Assembly (NCBI GenBank): GCA_003255065.1
Contig: QAOA01004184.1
Coordinates: 62,087-126,086, forward strand
Source of the DNA: Cercis canadensis
Lineage: Eukaryota; Streptophyta; Magnoliopsida; Fabales; Fabaceae
DNA: 64,000 nucleotides
Direction of reading: 5' to 3'
In this document: piece by piece, positions 49,275 through 60,969 of the stretch
How positions within the stretch are numbered: position 1 is the stretch's first letter
How the letters are laid out: each line of letters begins with the position of its first letter
Notes under the pieces: model-generated
Database searches by the model: none
Told to the model about the DNA's origin: nothing
The model's input: the letters and a program-made list of their open reading frames with translations, nothing else
Position numbers and translations under genes: made by a program

Positions 49275-49417
49275 CTAAGAGGTTGGTTCAGTTGGTAAAT
49301 ATTGAAACACTTTAAAACTTAAGTTCGAATCTAGACATTTGCTATGGCATGTGATGTATTTTAGCTTTGAAATGTAATAATATTTTCTCACCTTAAATTT
49401 TTATGTACTAAAAAATG
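49275..49417 (+). mobile_element. SINE-like element with tRNA-type promoter
   Basis: Near its left end are an A-box-like TGGTTCAGTTGG (49285-49296) and, about 30 bp later, a B-box-like GTTCGAATC (49324-49332), the layout of an RNA polymerase III promoter in a tRNA-derived SINE. The element is flanked by TAATAACAAATACG (49261-49274) and TAATAACAAAGACG (49418-49431), a 14-bp target-site duplication with one mismatch. The right end is short and A-rich (CTAAAAAATG). It is not a functional tRNA because no cloverleaf stem pairs. Confidence 0.6.
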
Positions 49418-50144
49418 TAATAACAAAGACGATGCTTGATAAAAAAAAAAAAAAATAGTGCATAATATGAATCAATTAATTTAAGTGAACTAGTCACGAT
49501 GACTAGAAATAGTTTTTTTTTTTCTTCAAGAAAATGCTAAACAATTAGACATTTTTTTTTTATAAACTATTGTTAAATTTGAGTATATTTATAATTATGT
49601 CTAAATAAATATATGTTCATTATTACTTTATTTTTATCTAAAAATAATTATAAATATACCTAAAATAACAAATTTATTAAAAAAAATTAATTCCCTAATA
49701 TTTTTTTTTTATAGAAATATTCAAAAGACAATAGACGTAGAAATATTGGTTGACGACACAAATAAATAAATAAATATATATATATATATAAAAAAATATT
49801 CTCTCTTCATTGGCATATTGGTTTCCAAACAATGCCTTGATGCCACACACAAGCCAAAAGTGTAGGTGGTGTACATACAAACACGCGCCGGGAAGGAGAG
49901 TTTGGATATGAAATATTAGGTGCCGCCACTGCTGCCGCCTCCTTTTTATTTTATCGTGTAAAATGGATAAGCTCATCCCATGGTCATGAATCATGTATGT
50001 GGGTGTCGTAGACGAGACGAGAGCAGAGGCGTCCGTGTCACCTCAAAAGCCAACAACAACAAACCCATTTTAATAAAGTCCCCACTAAGCAGCCGCCCAC
50101 ACCTAATCTATTTTTTTAATAGAGGTTTTTTAAATAATTTTGAT

Positions 50145-50300
50145 AGAAACGTGATATACTATGTCATGGGAAATTAATTAATAATTTAAATTAATACTTT
50201 TAAATTTATTTAAAAAATGAGATAAATATAAAAATTATATCTTAATATTAAATATTTATTATGTTAATATCGTGTGATATATTTATATGATATTATAAAT
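50145..50300. mobile_element. MITE-like element, family A copy 5 (degenerate)
   Basis: Shares GTGATATACTATGTCAT, TTTTAAATTTATTTAAAAAA, ATAAATATAAAAATTAT and a TGATATTATAAA end with the family. Diverged. Confidence 0.45.
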
Positions 50301-50322
50301 TTTTTGTTTTTTTATTAATCAC

Positions 50323-50393
50323 TTTTTCCTTTCTTTATTTTAATTTATTTCAACCCANTTTTTACTTTCTTTATTTTAATTTATTTCAACCCA
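50323..50393. repeat. 35-bp direct repeat around an N (assembly join)
   Basis: 50323-50357 and 50359-50393 differ at one base, with N at 50358. Confidence 0.8.
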
Positions 50394-51203
50394 ATTTTGT
50401 GATGGCGCAAAACGTGGCGAATCACGGTGCATTTCCTTTTCAGTTCCCTCGACCCAACTCAACTCAGTCAATCAATCACATATAACACTTTCTCTTTAAT
50501 TTTATAATAATAATTCAGCATCATCATGGCTTAGACTGGGTTGGGCCCGGAACCGAATCCACTTAGCACACTACCCTCAGGTGGGCCCGGCCCACCAACA
50601 TATACACACAATTTATAGTTGCTTTTTACGCAAAATCGCCGACCCGCCGTCGTAACTGTCTGTCCCTATCCGACACGTCACCTTTGTTCCGCGCCCTCTT
50701 CTTTGATTCTTTCTTCACTTTCTTTGCACCGTACTCAACCATTTTCATGTGGGGGCTTCTATCTCACACCCTAAAATTGAGGGATTTTTTGGTACTTGTG
50801 ATTTAGATATTTTTTTATTTTAATTAGAAATATAAGAGAGTGAATTTAAATATGAGATTTTTCTTTGAGCAATATAGAACGAGAATTGAAGAACTTTTAA
50901 TATTAAATAATTTAGTTTTTATGACTAAAGTAAATACTATCAAGTTTACAGATCATTAGCTATACCTTAATATTTTTTTAAATATTAATATTTATATAAA
51001 TTAATCCTTAAAAAAATATTTATGACAAAATAATCATTCCATCATCAAGATTTTTAACAATTATAATTGAGATATGTTAACTATTGACTACTAATGATGT
51101 CAAGCCATTGATGTCCTAGGTGGTATGTTAACCTCTTAAATGGCAAAACTACATGCCAATAAGATGAGGAAGTGAATAAACTTTTTTTAAAAAATTGTTA
51201 TAA

Positions 51204-51415
51204 AGAAATTTTTTAAATATTTTTAATATTTATATAGTATATTATATACTATATAAAAATAATTAATGTGTGAATGATATGTATATAAATCATCTATTTT
51301 TAAATTTGTTTAAAAAAATAAGATAAGTTATATTTATATTTAATAAAATATAAAAATTACGTATGTTTATCATATCAGTGTAATATGACATATTCATGCG
51401 GTATTATAAAATCTC
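51204..51415. mobile_element. MITE-like element, family A copy 6
   Basis: One of the best copies: AATTAATGTGTGAATGATAT, TTTTTAAATTTGTTTAAAAA, ATAAAATATAAAAATTACGT, TATCAGTGTAATATGACATA and an end GGTATTATAAAATCTC. Confidence 0.75.
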
Positions 51416-53243
51416 TATTTTTTTAATGACTAATTTATAAAATCTAAAATCTTTAAAAAACTCAAATAAAAATATACTCTACATTATTTTTTATATGAGT
51501 GTTACACTTCTTTACTAACAACCACATGTCATCTAATGACTTGAATACTGATTTTATGGTCTAGATACCGTTTCAACGCTGATTAGTTTTATTATTAAAT
51601 AAATAACCGGTTCTAAGTCCAGTTCACCTTTATATAAATCATTTATGCCATTGAACGCGTTCAATGTTACATGAATGCCCAATTGAATATAGAAGATTAC
51701 GTAGAGAATAAAATCCTTAATTATTGCGATCCACTTGTTGACTCTTTCACAATAAATCACGTTACAGAAAACAAATATCAAATCGAAATCAATACTTTAT
51801 AAGATTGAAAAACAACAACATGAATCATTCCCACAATTGTTTAATGAAACTGACGAAATGTTTAATCAAGTGTGTGACCCACTAAACGCTTACTTAAGCC
51901 TGGTGTTTAGGGGAATCATTTGTGTTTACCTAACCTAACTCCTAATCAATAATAATTAGTGCTTAATCATCCACTAAGAAATCATTCACCTTTTGTTTTT
52001 TTTTTTTAAAGGATTATTTAAAAATAAAAATAAACATATCTTATGCATAGATATCATCAAACACCAACGACAGGGTCCCACTAAAAGCCGCAGCCGCGCT
52101 TCCTCTAATCGGATATTTTCCCACTTCTCGCACAAAATGTCAAAGTGGGGTCCACTTTTGTCTCCCTTAACCAATAACCATCCTTTTACGCGCCTCATGA
52201 ATCCCTTTTTTTCTTATTTTTTAAAAAATTTCCATAGTCAAATAAGTTCTTATTTTCTATTTCGATTAAATATAAATAAACTTTTTTTTTTCTCATTATG
52301 AGATTAAAATAAAGAAAATGTTGCAGTTTTTTTTTTTTAAAAAAAATTAAGTTATGAAACTCAATAAATGTCTGTATAACTTGTTCTAATGAAATGTTAT
52401 TCATGGCATGGCCATAATTTTGATGCTGATTTGGTTTAAAATATATTATTCTATTCTTTGCATAATCTTATCTTTATTTTGATATGTTTTACTTTTCTCT
52501 CTATTTTTCTCATAATCCTTGATTAAAAAAAGAATCTTATCTTTATTTCACTGATAAATTATGCTTGACAATTTATATATGTATCTAAAATTTCTTACAA
52601 TTATTTTTAGTTTGTTTTCGTATCACTATATATACTAGTATCTTCATTGTATATATATATTTTTAACTTTTAATTCTTTAAATTTTAATTGGAAAAAAGC
52701 TTTGGATCTTTATTCTTTCTCCTTTAAAGTTTTTCTTTACTAAAATCAGTAATTTCTTTAGAAAAAGTAACTCCAAACGCTTTTTCTCTACTAATTTTCT
52801 TTTAGTATAAAATGTCTTTCCTTTCTTTTTTTTTTTTCAATAAGAAAACAATATTAATTCATGAATTTTTTTTTCCTTGTACGAGAAAGTATCTATTGAT
52901 GCAAACAAATCACATAGTCATGACATGTTGATGGGGTTATGGTATATGCTAATTTTTTTTTATTAATTTTAACAATAAGAGTATTTTTAAGTTAGTTTTT
53001 GTGTAATAAAATTAAATATCTTTTCAAGTGATTTTAAGAGTGCACTTTTCACATCAACCTTTGAAAAAAAAATCTTAACATTCATGTAGTTTTCTTTTCA
53101 TCTCTCTCTCCAATTAACACATTAATTTTATAGTTTTTACTCTTGTTTTCAGACCTGCCTATTTCACATGAGTTAAACGCTTCAACTAATCAATTTTGCA
53201 TCCAAATCATAAAAGCACACAATGATAGTTATATATATATATA
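51416..53243. other. Intergenic region
   Basis: AT-rich; 52040-52200 is slightly GC-richer. Short frames at 51993-52301 and 51986-52198 on opposite strands overlap and have no motif. Confidence 0.5.
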
Positions 53244-53431
53244 GGAGATTTTTAGATATTTTTTTATATTTATGTGATATGTCATATCACATAATATGTG
53301 AATAACATATATATATAAGTCAATTATTTTAAAGTTTGTTTAAAAAAAATTATATTTTATATCTAATAAAATATAAAAATTACGTATGTTTGTTTTATTA
53401 TTATGATATGATATACTCATGTATTATTATA

Positions 53432-53437
<6 letters not shown>
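53244..53437. mobile_element. MITE-like element, family A copy 7
   Basis: Starts GGAGATTTTTAGATATTTTT, contains GTGATATGTCATATCACAT and ATAAAATATAAAAATTACGT; its right end has run into a TA microsatellite. Confidence 0.68.

Positions 53438-53481
<44 letters not shown>
53435..53481. repeat. TA microsatellite
   Basis: About 23 uninterrupted TA units directly at the right end of a family A element. Confidence 0.9.
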
Positions 53482-53484
<3 letters not shown>

Positions 53485-55268
53485 GTGTATAATGCATGAT
53501 AGTACACAATGGTTGGTGATTGTAACCGTTTAAACACTTGAAAATTAAATACTCGTTTGTTCTTGAACAAGAAATTCAAATAAATAAAGAAGCAAGATTT
53601 TCTTACCAAACGTAGACTCCACTACTTGGCTTCCAATATAACATAAAAAGGATTCAGAAAAAAATGAGTTAAAGGCTTTGTTTGGTTGGTTGGTTAGTAA
53701 CGAACGTATGTATGTGTCGTGACTCGTGAGCATGCATACAAAGTCTATTAATACTTGTGGGGTCCATTGTGGTCGGCAGCTACTCAATGGGAAACTTCTT
53801 CTTTTTCATCGTAGCTTCAAACTCCAACTCATTATGATCTAGCTTGTGTGACATCGACATTTGAACTTTCAGTATCACCCAGAGAATACAGGTGCTAGTG
53901 TGCTACTTGCCAGTTGTGAACGTTTGGTGCATTATCTATTCCGTTATGAGCAAATTTACTTCCATAAGAAGGTAAGTTACAAAATCCCTCTCAAGTTGTA
54001 TTCATGAAATTTTGAATTGAATAATGTTGAGTTATCATGATAATGTGGTGACAAGATGAGCATTAATTGTGGTAAAAAATAAAGAGAAGTGCTATTTGGT
54101 GCGAAATAATTTGTAAATTTTTTTATAATTTATTTGAGAGTTATTTTGGAGGAAAAAATAAATAAAATGAGAGAAATAAAGTTTTTCTCTCATTTGTTTA
54201 AAAGATTTATCTTAAAAATTAGAGAAGATCAGTGGATAAAATGTAACCCCTGCTTATTTTTTATCAATTTTCGCGTTCCTTTAAATTGGGGGCTTTGGAG
54301 AAAAAATATATTAAAATGATTATTATACCCCTTTATTTTTTTAAAAAATTCCTCACCCATATCTTATATAAATAAGTGTATTATATTATTTAATTTTATA
54401 TTAAATATATTTATTTTAATAATAAATGATAAACTAGTAAAAATATTTTATAATAAAATTTTTCTTTTTCTTTCATTTCCTTTTAATCATCCAAACAATA
54501 GAGATAAAAACTCTTTCATTTTCCTCTTTTCTCATTTCTTTTTCCCTCACTTCAAACTCCCAAACATAACCTTAATAAAAATAAAGTGTCATGTATTACA
54601 GGAAGAAAATATATTCAAGTTTTTTTAATTACAATTACCTCATCCATTTCTCAACAAGCTAAGGTACTTGGTAAAATGAATTATCTTACGTTGAGTAAAA
54701 GCAATTATCTTTAAAGTTTATAAATTTTATGTTATAGTCAAAAATACAACAAATATATATGAAAATACTATTAATCCCACGGCCTAATATTGAAACTTAA
54801 GTTCAAATTTCAATCAAATTTATCATGTTGTTGGCTACATATTTTTATTAAGTTAATTAACACTACAAATAATTAAAATGCAACTAGGCAATAAGTTTTT
54901 ATAAATCAGCAATCAGAAAAGAAAAAATGAGAACAATAGAGAGAATTGCATTGATGCCGAAGCACGCAGTTTCATAGTTGAAAACCAGGAACCTATTTTG
55001 GCCACGTGTCTACTTATTTCTCACGCACCAATTCGAAGAAGAGTCATATCTAAGAACTCAGCAACGGCCACATGGCACGTGGCGGCGTGTCTAGCATCTC
55101 ATCTCAACGACGTCCACTATCAAAGTACGCTCATATCCATTTTCAACATAACTCGTGCGCTGTCCGTACCCTCAGATGGTCCACCACCAAAAACGACGTA
55201 ACTCCGCCGAAAATTTCATAACAACCAACCAGATTCCGGCGAATCTCCGGCACAAAATTGAAAAACAA
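53482..55268. other. Intergenic region
   Basis: Mostly AT-rich. 54990-55200 is GC-richer with two CACGTG G-boxes (CCACGTGTC near 55001, GCACGTGGC near 55073); no gene is attached to them. It lies downstream of the second ERF gene. Confidence 0.5.
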
Positions 55269-55736
55269 AATCGAAATAAAACAAATTTTTAGAGCAATTT
55301 TGAGTGTTAATTTCACTAAATTGGCCGAAATAAAAATACTACAACCGAGCTCAAATTTTAGGGAAAACAAAAAAAAAACTGAAATAGTTTCGTACATTAG
55401 AACAACAGATCGAAACGAAACGAATCGTTTCTTTCTCTGTCGCAAAAAATTGGAGACAATTGGCATTCTATTCACACCCGTCTTCTTCTTCCTTTCTGAT
55501 ANAATCGAAATAAAACAAATTTCTAGAGCAATTTTGAGTGTTAATTTCACTAAATTGGCCGAAATAAAAATACTACAACCGAGCTCAAATTTTAGGGAAA
55601 ACAAAAAAAAAAACTGAAATAGTTTCGTACATTAGAACAACAGATCGAAACGAAACGAATCGTTTCTTTCTCTGTCGCAAAAAATTGGAGACAATTGGCA
55701 TTCTATTCACACCCGTCTTCTTCTTCCTTTCTGATA
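55269..55736. repeat. 233-bp direct duplication around an N (assembly join)
   Basis: 55269-55501 and 55503-55736 are the same sequence with one base substitution and one extra A in an A run; N at 55502. It lies in the 3' flank of the second ERF gene. Confidence 0.88.
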
Positions 55737-55808
55737 CTACAGCTTACTTTCTCTGATCAGAAATTAAAGAGAATTTGATTTTCCGGGAAAATAAATCTAC
55801 GATGAATT

Positions 55809-56501
55809 TTAAGCGAATTCCTGTGGAGGGAGGTTAAGATCGAGAACGAAGTCTCTTCGAGGCTTGACGACATCCTGGTTCAGATCGATCACTGAGGATG
55901 AATCGGAGTCGCTTTGGGCTCCACCCCCGGAGGTAGTCGCGTGGAACTCACTCGCCGGCATATGATGATGATCGTACCGGAACCGTTGGTAGGGATGGAA
56001 AGCCACCATCCCGGACCGTAGTACGGCGTCGAAGTAGAGCGCCTGGTTCGCCGCCGGCAGCGCGCCGGGAAAAACGGCGCCATGCGGAGGAAACTGCTGC
56101 GGCTGCTGCTGGAACGGAAACCTAACGGTACTGGTGACGGCGAAGTTGAGGTCCAACGGCGACGATTCAACCATGAGAGCCGGCTCGCGGCTTGACGACT
56201 CCACCGTACTACTCTGGCTCGGGCTCTGGTTGTTCAAATTGTTGTTCACATTCTCACAAGGCAGAGGGAAGTTGGTTTTGGCCTTGACGCCGCGAAACTC
56301 CCTGGCGGCGGCGTCGTACGCTCGAGCCGCCTCTTCAGCCGTATCGAAGGTTCCCAGCCAAACACGGCTCTTCTTCCCAGGATCTCTAATCTCAGCGGCG
56401 TATCTCCCCCATGGCCTCTTCCTCACTCCCCTAAAATGGACCTCCTTGACGCCACCGTTTCCGGCAGCTTTAACCGCGGCAGTCTTGTCCCTCGGCGCCA
56501 T
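55809..56501 (-). CDS. ERF4/ERF8-type transcriptional repressor, 230 aa
   Basis: Intronless, ATG at 56501, 230 residues. A short basic N-terminus leads to one AP2/ERF domain at about 23-80 ([42 protein letters not shown]). Then come [11 protein letters not shown], a Pro/Gln-rich middle, [17 protein letters not shown] and a C-terminal EAR motif [10 protein letters not shown]. The SPSQSST and QSDSDSSSV blocks are those of ERF4 and ERF8 of group VIIIa, nuclear repressors of ethylene, ABA and defence genes that bind the GCC-box and recruit TOPLESS-type co-repressors. A TATA box is about 120 bp upstream of the ATG and a perfect GCC-box about 195 bp upstream. Intact. Which of ERF4 or ERF8 is nearer cannot be settled by eye. 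Confidence 0.95.
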   Translation of the reverse strand: MAPRDKTAAVKAAGNGGVKEVHFRGVRKRPWGRYAAEIRDPGKKSRVWLGTFDTAEEAARAYDAAAREFRGVKAKTNFPLPCENVNNNLNNQSPSQSSTVESSSREPALMVESSPLDLNFAVTSTVRFPFQQQPQQFPPHGAVFPGALPAANQALYFDAVLRSGMVAFHPYQRFRYDHHHMPASEFHATTSGGGAQSDSDSSSVIDLNQDVVKPRRDFVLDLNLPPQEFA

Positions 56502-56616
56502 CAAAATTTTCCAGAAGAAGTAGTTATGTTGAAAAGAAAGTGTTTCGTTGCAGAGTGCACAACAGAGAAATGCGGGTAGCGAAAAGCCACAGAGGAGTGG
56601 GAGAGGCAGGTAGCTA

Positions 56617-56624
56617 ATTTATAG
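56617..56624 (-). promoter_or_regulatory. TATA box of the second ERF gene
   Basis: CTATAAAT on the minus strand, about 120 bp before the ATG. A GA run follows upstream at about 56636-56656. Confidence 0.65.
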
Positions 56625-56695
56625 AAGGAATCCAAGAGAGAGAGAGAGAGAGAGAGGAAAGGTAGCAGTCAAGCAGGGATTTGACTGTGGTATAG

Positions 56696-56702
56696 GGCGG
56701 CT
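56696..56702 (-). promoter_or_regulatory. GCC-box in the ERF4/8-like promoter
   Basis: AGCCGCC on the gene's sense strand, about 75 bp upstream of the TATA box. TTGAC W-box cores flank it at about 56667 and 56681. A related CGCCGCC occurs near 56876. Confidence 0.68.
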
Positions 56703-57710
56703 GGGGAGCAATTTACTACGCTAGTCCCCGAATAACGTGGCATTTGGGCTGTCAAAACAACAGACAACAAGATGTCTCGTTATCAGCGTCATCCAACGGC
56801 TCACAATCAGCAGTTCCCTGCTTAAGGTGGGATGAATGTAGTGTATAATACAAGGCTCTCATAAACAGTTAAACTCGCCGCCTAGTATCTTTTTTTATAA
56901 AAAATTACATTAACAGGGTTAATTGCACTTGATTTTCGCTCAGCGTTTTTCTTTGCGGAGATGAAGTGGCCTTTGGGTCATTAATGGTCGATTAGGTAGT
57001 GATTTGTCGGAATTTGGCCAGCTTTTTTCTCCACAGTTGAGCAATAAAGTATTATCACATTTTTGAAACTGTAGATATATCATATCATCAAGCCAGAATT
57101 CAAGTGTTAATATAATATATATAATGGAAAAAAAGAAAAATGAATTTTATATAAATTTAAATATAGTATTTGAATGTAAATAGTGAAGGGAGTAGAATGA
57201 AGAAGGGGTGGTCGGTGCATTTTCTATTCTACTATTATCGCCGCGTGATTTGATTGTAAGATCTATATCTGTTTATGACTTTATTTCATTATTTTTTGAC
57301 TCCTTTAATTAATTTGAGAGAATGAGATGGTTGGTGGCTATGTGCTGCTAATGAAACTGCCGTTGATTTGTTCTTCGGAAGCGCAGGTTTTATGACAAAA
57401 TGAAACTGCGCACCACTTGTTAGAAATCAAACAAGGAAGGAAGACGCGTGCTAACTTACGCGTCTTGAAAGCTAAGCGGACCAGCAGAAAACCCTCACGC
57501 AACCTTCTCCTTTCTTACATTCCCCCTTCCCTTTTTCTTCGCCTTCTAGTTCTACTGCTCATTTCAAAGTTACAAGTTTTATTTTGTTGGCTTCAAAGTT
57601 CAAACTTATTTATTAGTCTACAAATTCTAAGTTTCATACAAATTTACCAAATTTTAAATGTGAACTAAACCAACGAATTAATGGTGATAGTACTAGTGTT
57701 TGGGGACAGT
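56703..57710. other. Distal promoter and spacer
   Basis: Upstream of the ERF4/8-like gene; AT content rises to the right. The 83-codon frame at 57417-57668 has no motif and is not called. Confidence 0.5.
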
Positions 57711-58625
57711 TCCATGTTCATTAATGGAGCACTACCCTAAGTTTGAATTTATGTTATTCATACGCTATATTTGTATATCACATTTGTTAATCATTTTATA
57801 ATTTTAACTGAACTCACTCAAAACTTTTTTTGAATAGCCCATATTTGATTAAGACCTATTTTGATATAAAATAATATAAAATTATAATGTATGAGTAATA
57901 TTTCTAAAAAAAAAAAAGAAAAAAATATATTTTTTATTCTTAAATTATTTCTCAAATGTCACTTTAATCATTAATTATTTTTTGTGTCACTTTAATCATC
58001 GAATAATCATATTACTCGTCAAATCAATTATTTGTAGCGTAAAAAATAAGCACTTAAAAGATTGATTTAACGAGTATAATGATTATTTGAAAAATAAAAT
58101 AACATTTAAAAGATAATTCATGAACGAAAAATATATTTAATTAAAAAAATAGCAGATATATAGGTGAAAAGTGAAAACCTTGCTTTTATTTTGTTTGCTA
58201 AATCTCCATGTTCATTAATGGAGCACTACCCTAAGTTTGAATTTATGTTAGAGGGCAAAAAAAAAAAAAATTATGTTATTCATACGCTATATTTTTATAT
58301 CACATTTGTTAATTATTTTATAATTTTAACTGGACTCACTCAAATTTTTTTTTTTTAATAGCCCATACTTGATTAAGACCTATTTTGATATAAAATTGTA
58401 ACATACGAGTAATGTTTCTAAAAGAAAAAAGTAAAATATATTTTTTGTTCTTAAATTATTTCTCAAATATCACTTTAATCCTTGAATAATCATATTACTT
58501 GCCAAATCAGTCATCTGTAACGTAAAAATTGAGCACTTAAAAGATTGATTTAATAGGTATAATGATTATTTGAGAAATAAAATAACATTTAAGAAATAAT
58601 TTAGAAACAAAAAATATATTTAATT
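57711..58625. repeat. Tandem duplication, unit about 494 bp, diverged
   Basis: 57711-58130 and 58205-58625 align along their whole length (both begin TCCATGTTCATTAATGGAGC and pass through TAATAGCCCAT or GAATAGCCCAT and ATTAAGACCTATTTTGATAT). Copy 2 has an A-rich insertion near 58250-58275. Linking sequence at 58152-58204 is echoed in two separate pieces at about 58757 and 58867, so an older, longer tandem array is likely. No gene. Confidence 0.8.
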
Positions 58626-60969
58626 TTTTTTTTTTTAAAAAAAAGAACTGATGACATTACCTAGATGGGCAAAAAAAAATACCACTAAATTCAAGCTCAC
58701 TTGTTTCTAAGCTACAATTTTGATTCCATGCGCATGGAAGGATTCAGAAATCTCCACTTTGCTTTTATTTTGTTTGCTAAATCTCCTTTCTTCCACGAAA
58801 TTCTACAAATTCATTCTCGCTAACACCTTCTATAATTATAATTCACCTATAACTTGAAGATATACTAGATATATAGGTGAAAAGTGAAAACCTTACGTTC
58901 AATTAAACTATCTTTTAATGCAAAACGATTTAAAACAAGAAATATCATATGAGGAAAATGGATGCTATCACTATATTACTTTTGTTTAAAGGCAAATGTT
59001 CCAAGGTTACTTCATTTTGTGGCCATTTTTGTTGCCTGCTATTTATGTATTTCCGAGCATTTAGGAACATAGTATTCATATATGTTAACCGTTTGTCTAA
59101 TTATAGTCCTAGATTACTTATATTTGTGGCTATAAATTGTTTACTGTACTTGAACCAGCAAGCATTTAAGCACCAATTGACAAGTGTAACATGTGGAAAA
59201 GGATGGCATTCGTTAGTGCCAATGGTGAGTGAAAATGAAGTAGGAATATAGGAAATATATGTAGTCAATCTTCACACTAGTTGCCAAAGGCAACTATTTC
59301 CTTGCTATCCACGTTGTGTACAAGTTAGGTGTATAGGCCAATCAAACTACTACTAGTATGAAATAGACAACCTCCCTATTAGTAAGTGCCAATGGCAAAA
59401 GCCACTATTCACACACACACATACCTTATAGCATTTCACACTCAACTCACAACGACTTGCCCTAACAAATAAAAGTATAGGAAGTAAAAAAACATGGGCG
59501 ATAATTTTTATTTTTTTAAAAAAATTAATAAGTGTTTATAGGAACTTTACATTTTGAAATAGTGAGGAGGTTCATAAGATGTAGCTATTTAATCTGGACG
59601 GTGAGATTATGAATCAGAGAACTTTACACCTTGAAATGAACTTAAGAATTTTGACTTAAAGAGAAAAAGACAAAAATTGTATATTTTATGAATATAGAGT
59701 GACTCAATAGTTTATTTTTAAAAAAGATGACCAAAAAGTTCAAGTTATTAAAATAGAAGGATTAAAATTGTAATTAAGTCTTATTTTTTTGGTTATAAGG
59801 AGCTCAACGTGCTAAAAAAATAAGAAGAGAGTATATAATGAGAATAAATTTTTTAATATTAATCTTATGATTCTTATTATTAAACAAAGTGTTACTAGGT
59901 ATACTGATAATTAACTATTTTGTATAACCAATGATGGAGGTAAGCATATGATGTATAGCTAAGCTTATAGTGACACATTTAAATCCTATTAACATTGAAT
60001 TGAATATCATAGGATCGAATCATGAAGAAAAATAATTTTTTTTCTAATATGGAAGAAAAAGAAAATTCTTAATTTCATAATGTAGCTTGTGAATGAAAAG
60101 TGGCACAAAAACCATCCATTTACTGTAAACCAAAAAGAAAAAAGAAAAAACAATAAATCATGCCTGAACCAGGAAAAATAATATAATATANTATAATTTA
60201 TTTTTCAAGCTATCATTCAAAAATACCCACAAAAAAGTACTTGTTATTGATATTCAAGTAAATAAAAAAAAATCAAATACTCATAAAACAAATCATTAAA
60301 TCTAATATGACTATAACTTGTAAATCATTAAATATGTTATAGTGTGCATTATATAAATTTTTTATTCAGTAAATAAATAGTATAATTGAAAACATTAAAA
60401 TCGAAAAAGAAGAGTGAAAAAATAATTTTTACTGAATTAAAATTATTTCTCATAAATTATATAAATTTATGTTAAATTTAAAATTTATATAAATTACGAT
60501 GTGAATCAGTGCTTGATACACACCCTGGGCCCACAATCAATCATAACGTATCCTGTGTCTAAAATTCATCAGCTAGCGAGCCCCACCTAATATACCGCCG
60601 CGTCAGGATTGACTTCATTGACTGAACTAATCCGTACATATATTTTTTTCCCCACACAGTAGCCCAGCAGCCATCCAGCTTTCAGATTCATTACGTGTCA
60701 AGCAGATAACGATGGACTTTTAATATCACACACCAAGCATTGAACATGTGACTAATACGTCTCGCTTTCTACGTGTTGACTCTAGCGTTCCCACCCAACA
60801 TAATGCGACGCCGTCTCCACGTGGCTATCAATCAAACGAGAATAGGACATTTTTTACAAAAAAAAGATATATATTTTTCATCTCTCAAATGCTTAAAAAA
60901 AATTTCATTTTCATGTTCAATATTTTAAAACTTTTCAATATTTTAAAAGTTTTAATAATCACTTTCTTA
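58626..60969. other. Intergenic region
   Basis: AT-rich with an N at 60191 inside an ATAATATA run. 60500-60850 is GC-richer. The 100-codon frame at 58949-59251 is Phe- and Leu-rich without motif. No gene supported. Confidence 0.5.

Larger units (their letters stand above)
49432..51203. other. Intergenic region
   Basis: AT-rich with TA runs near 49770-49790. 50400-50760 has higher GC and two TGGGCCCGG sites at about 50544 and 50583, which resemble promoter motifs, but no gene follows on either strand that I can see. Confidence 0.5.

Noticed and set aside
49275-49417. A functional tRNA gene
   Set aside because: A- and B-box-like sites are present but the acceptor, D and anticodon stems do not form; the flanking duplications point to a SINE.
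55889-56523. Alternative frames over the second ERF gene
   Set aside because: Shadows of a coding sequence whose correct frame is clear from the AP2 and EAR motifs.
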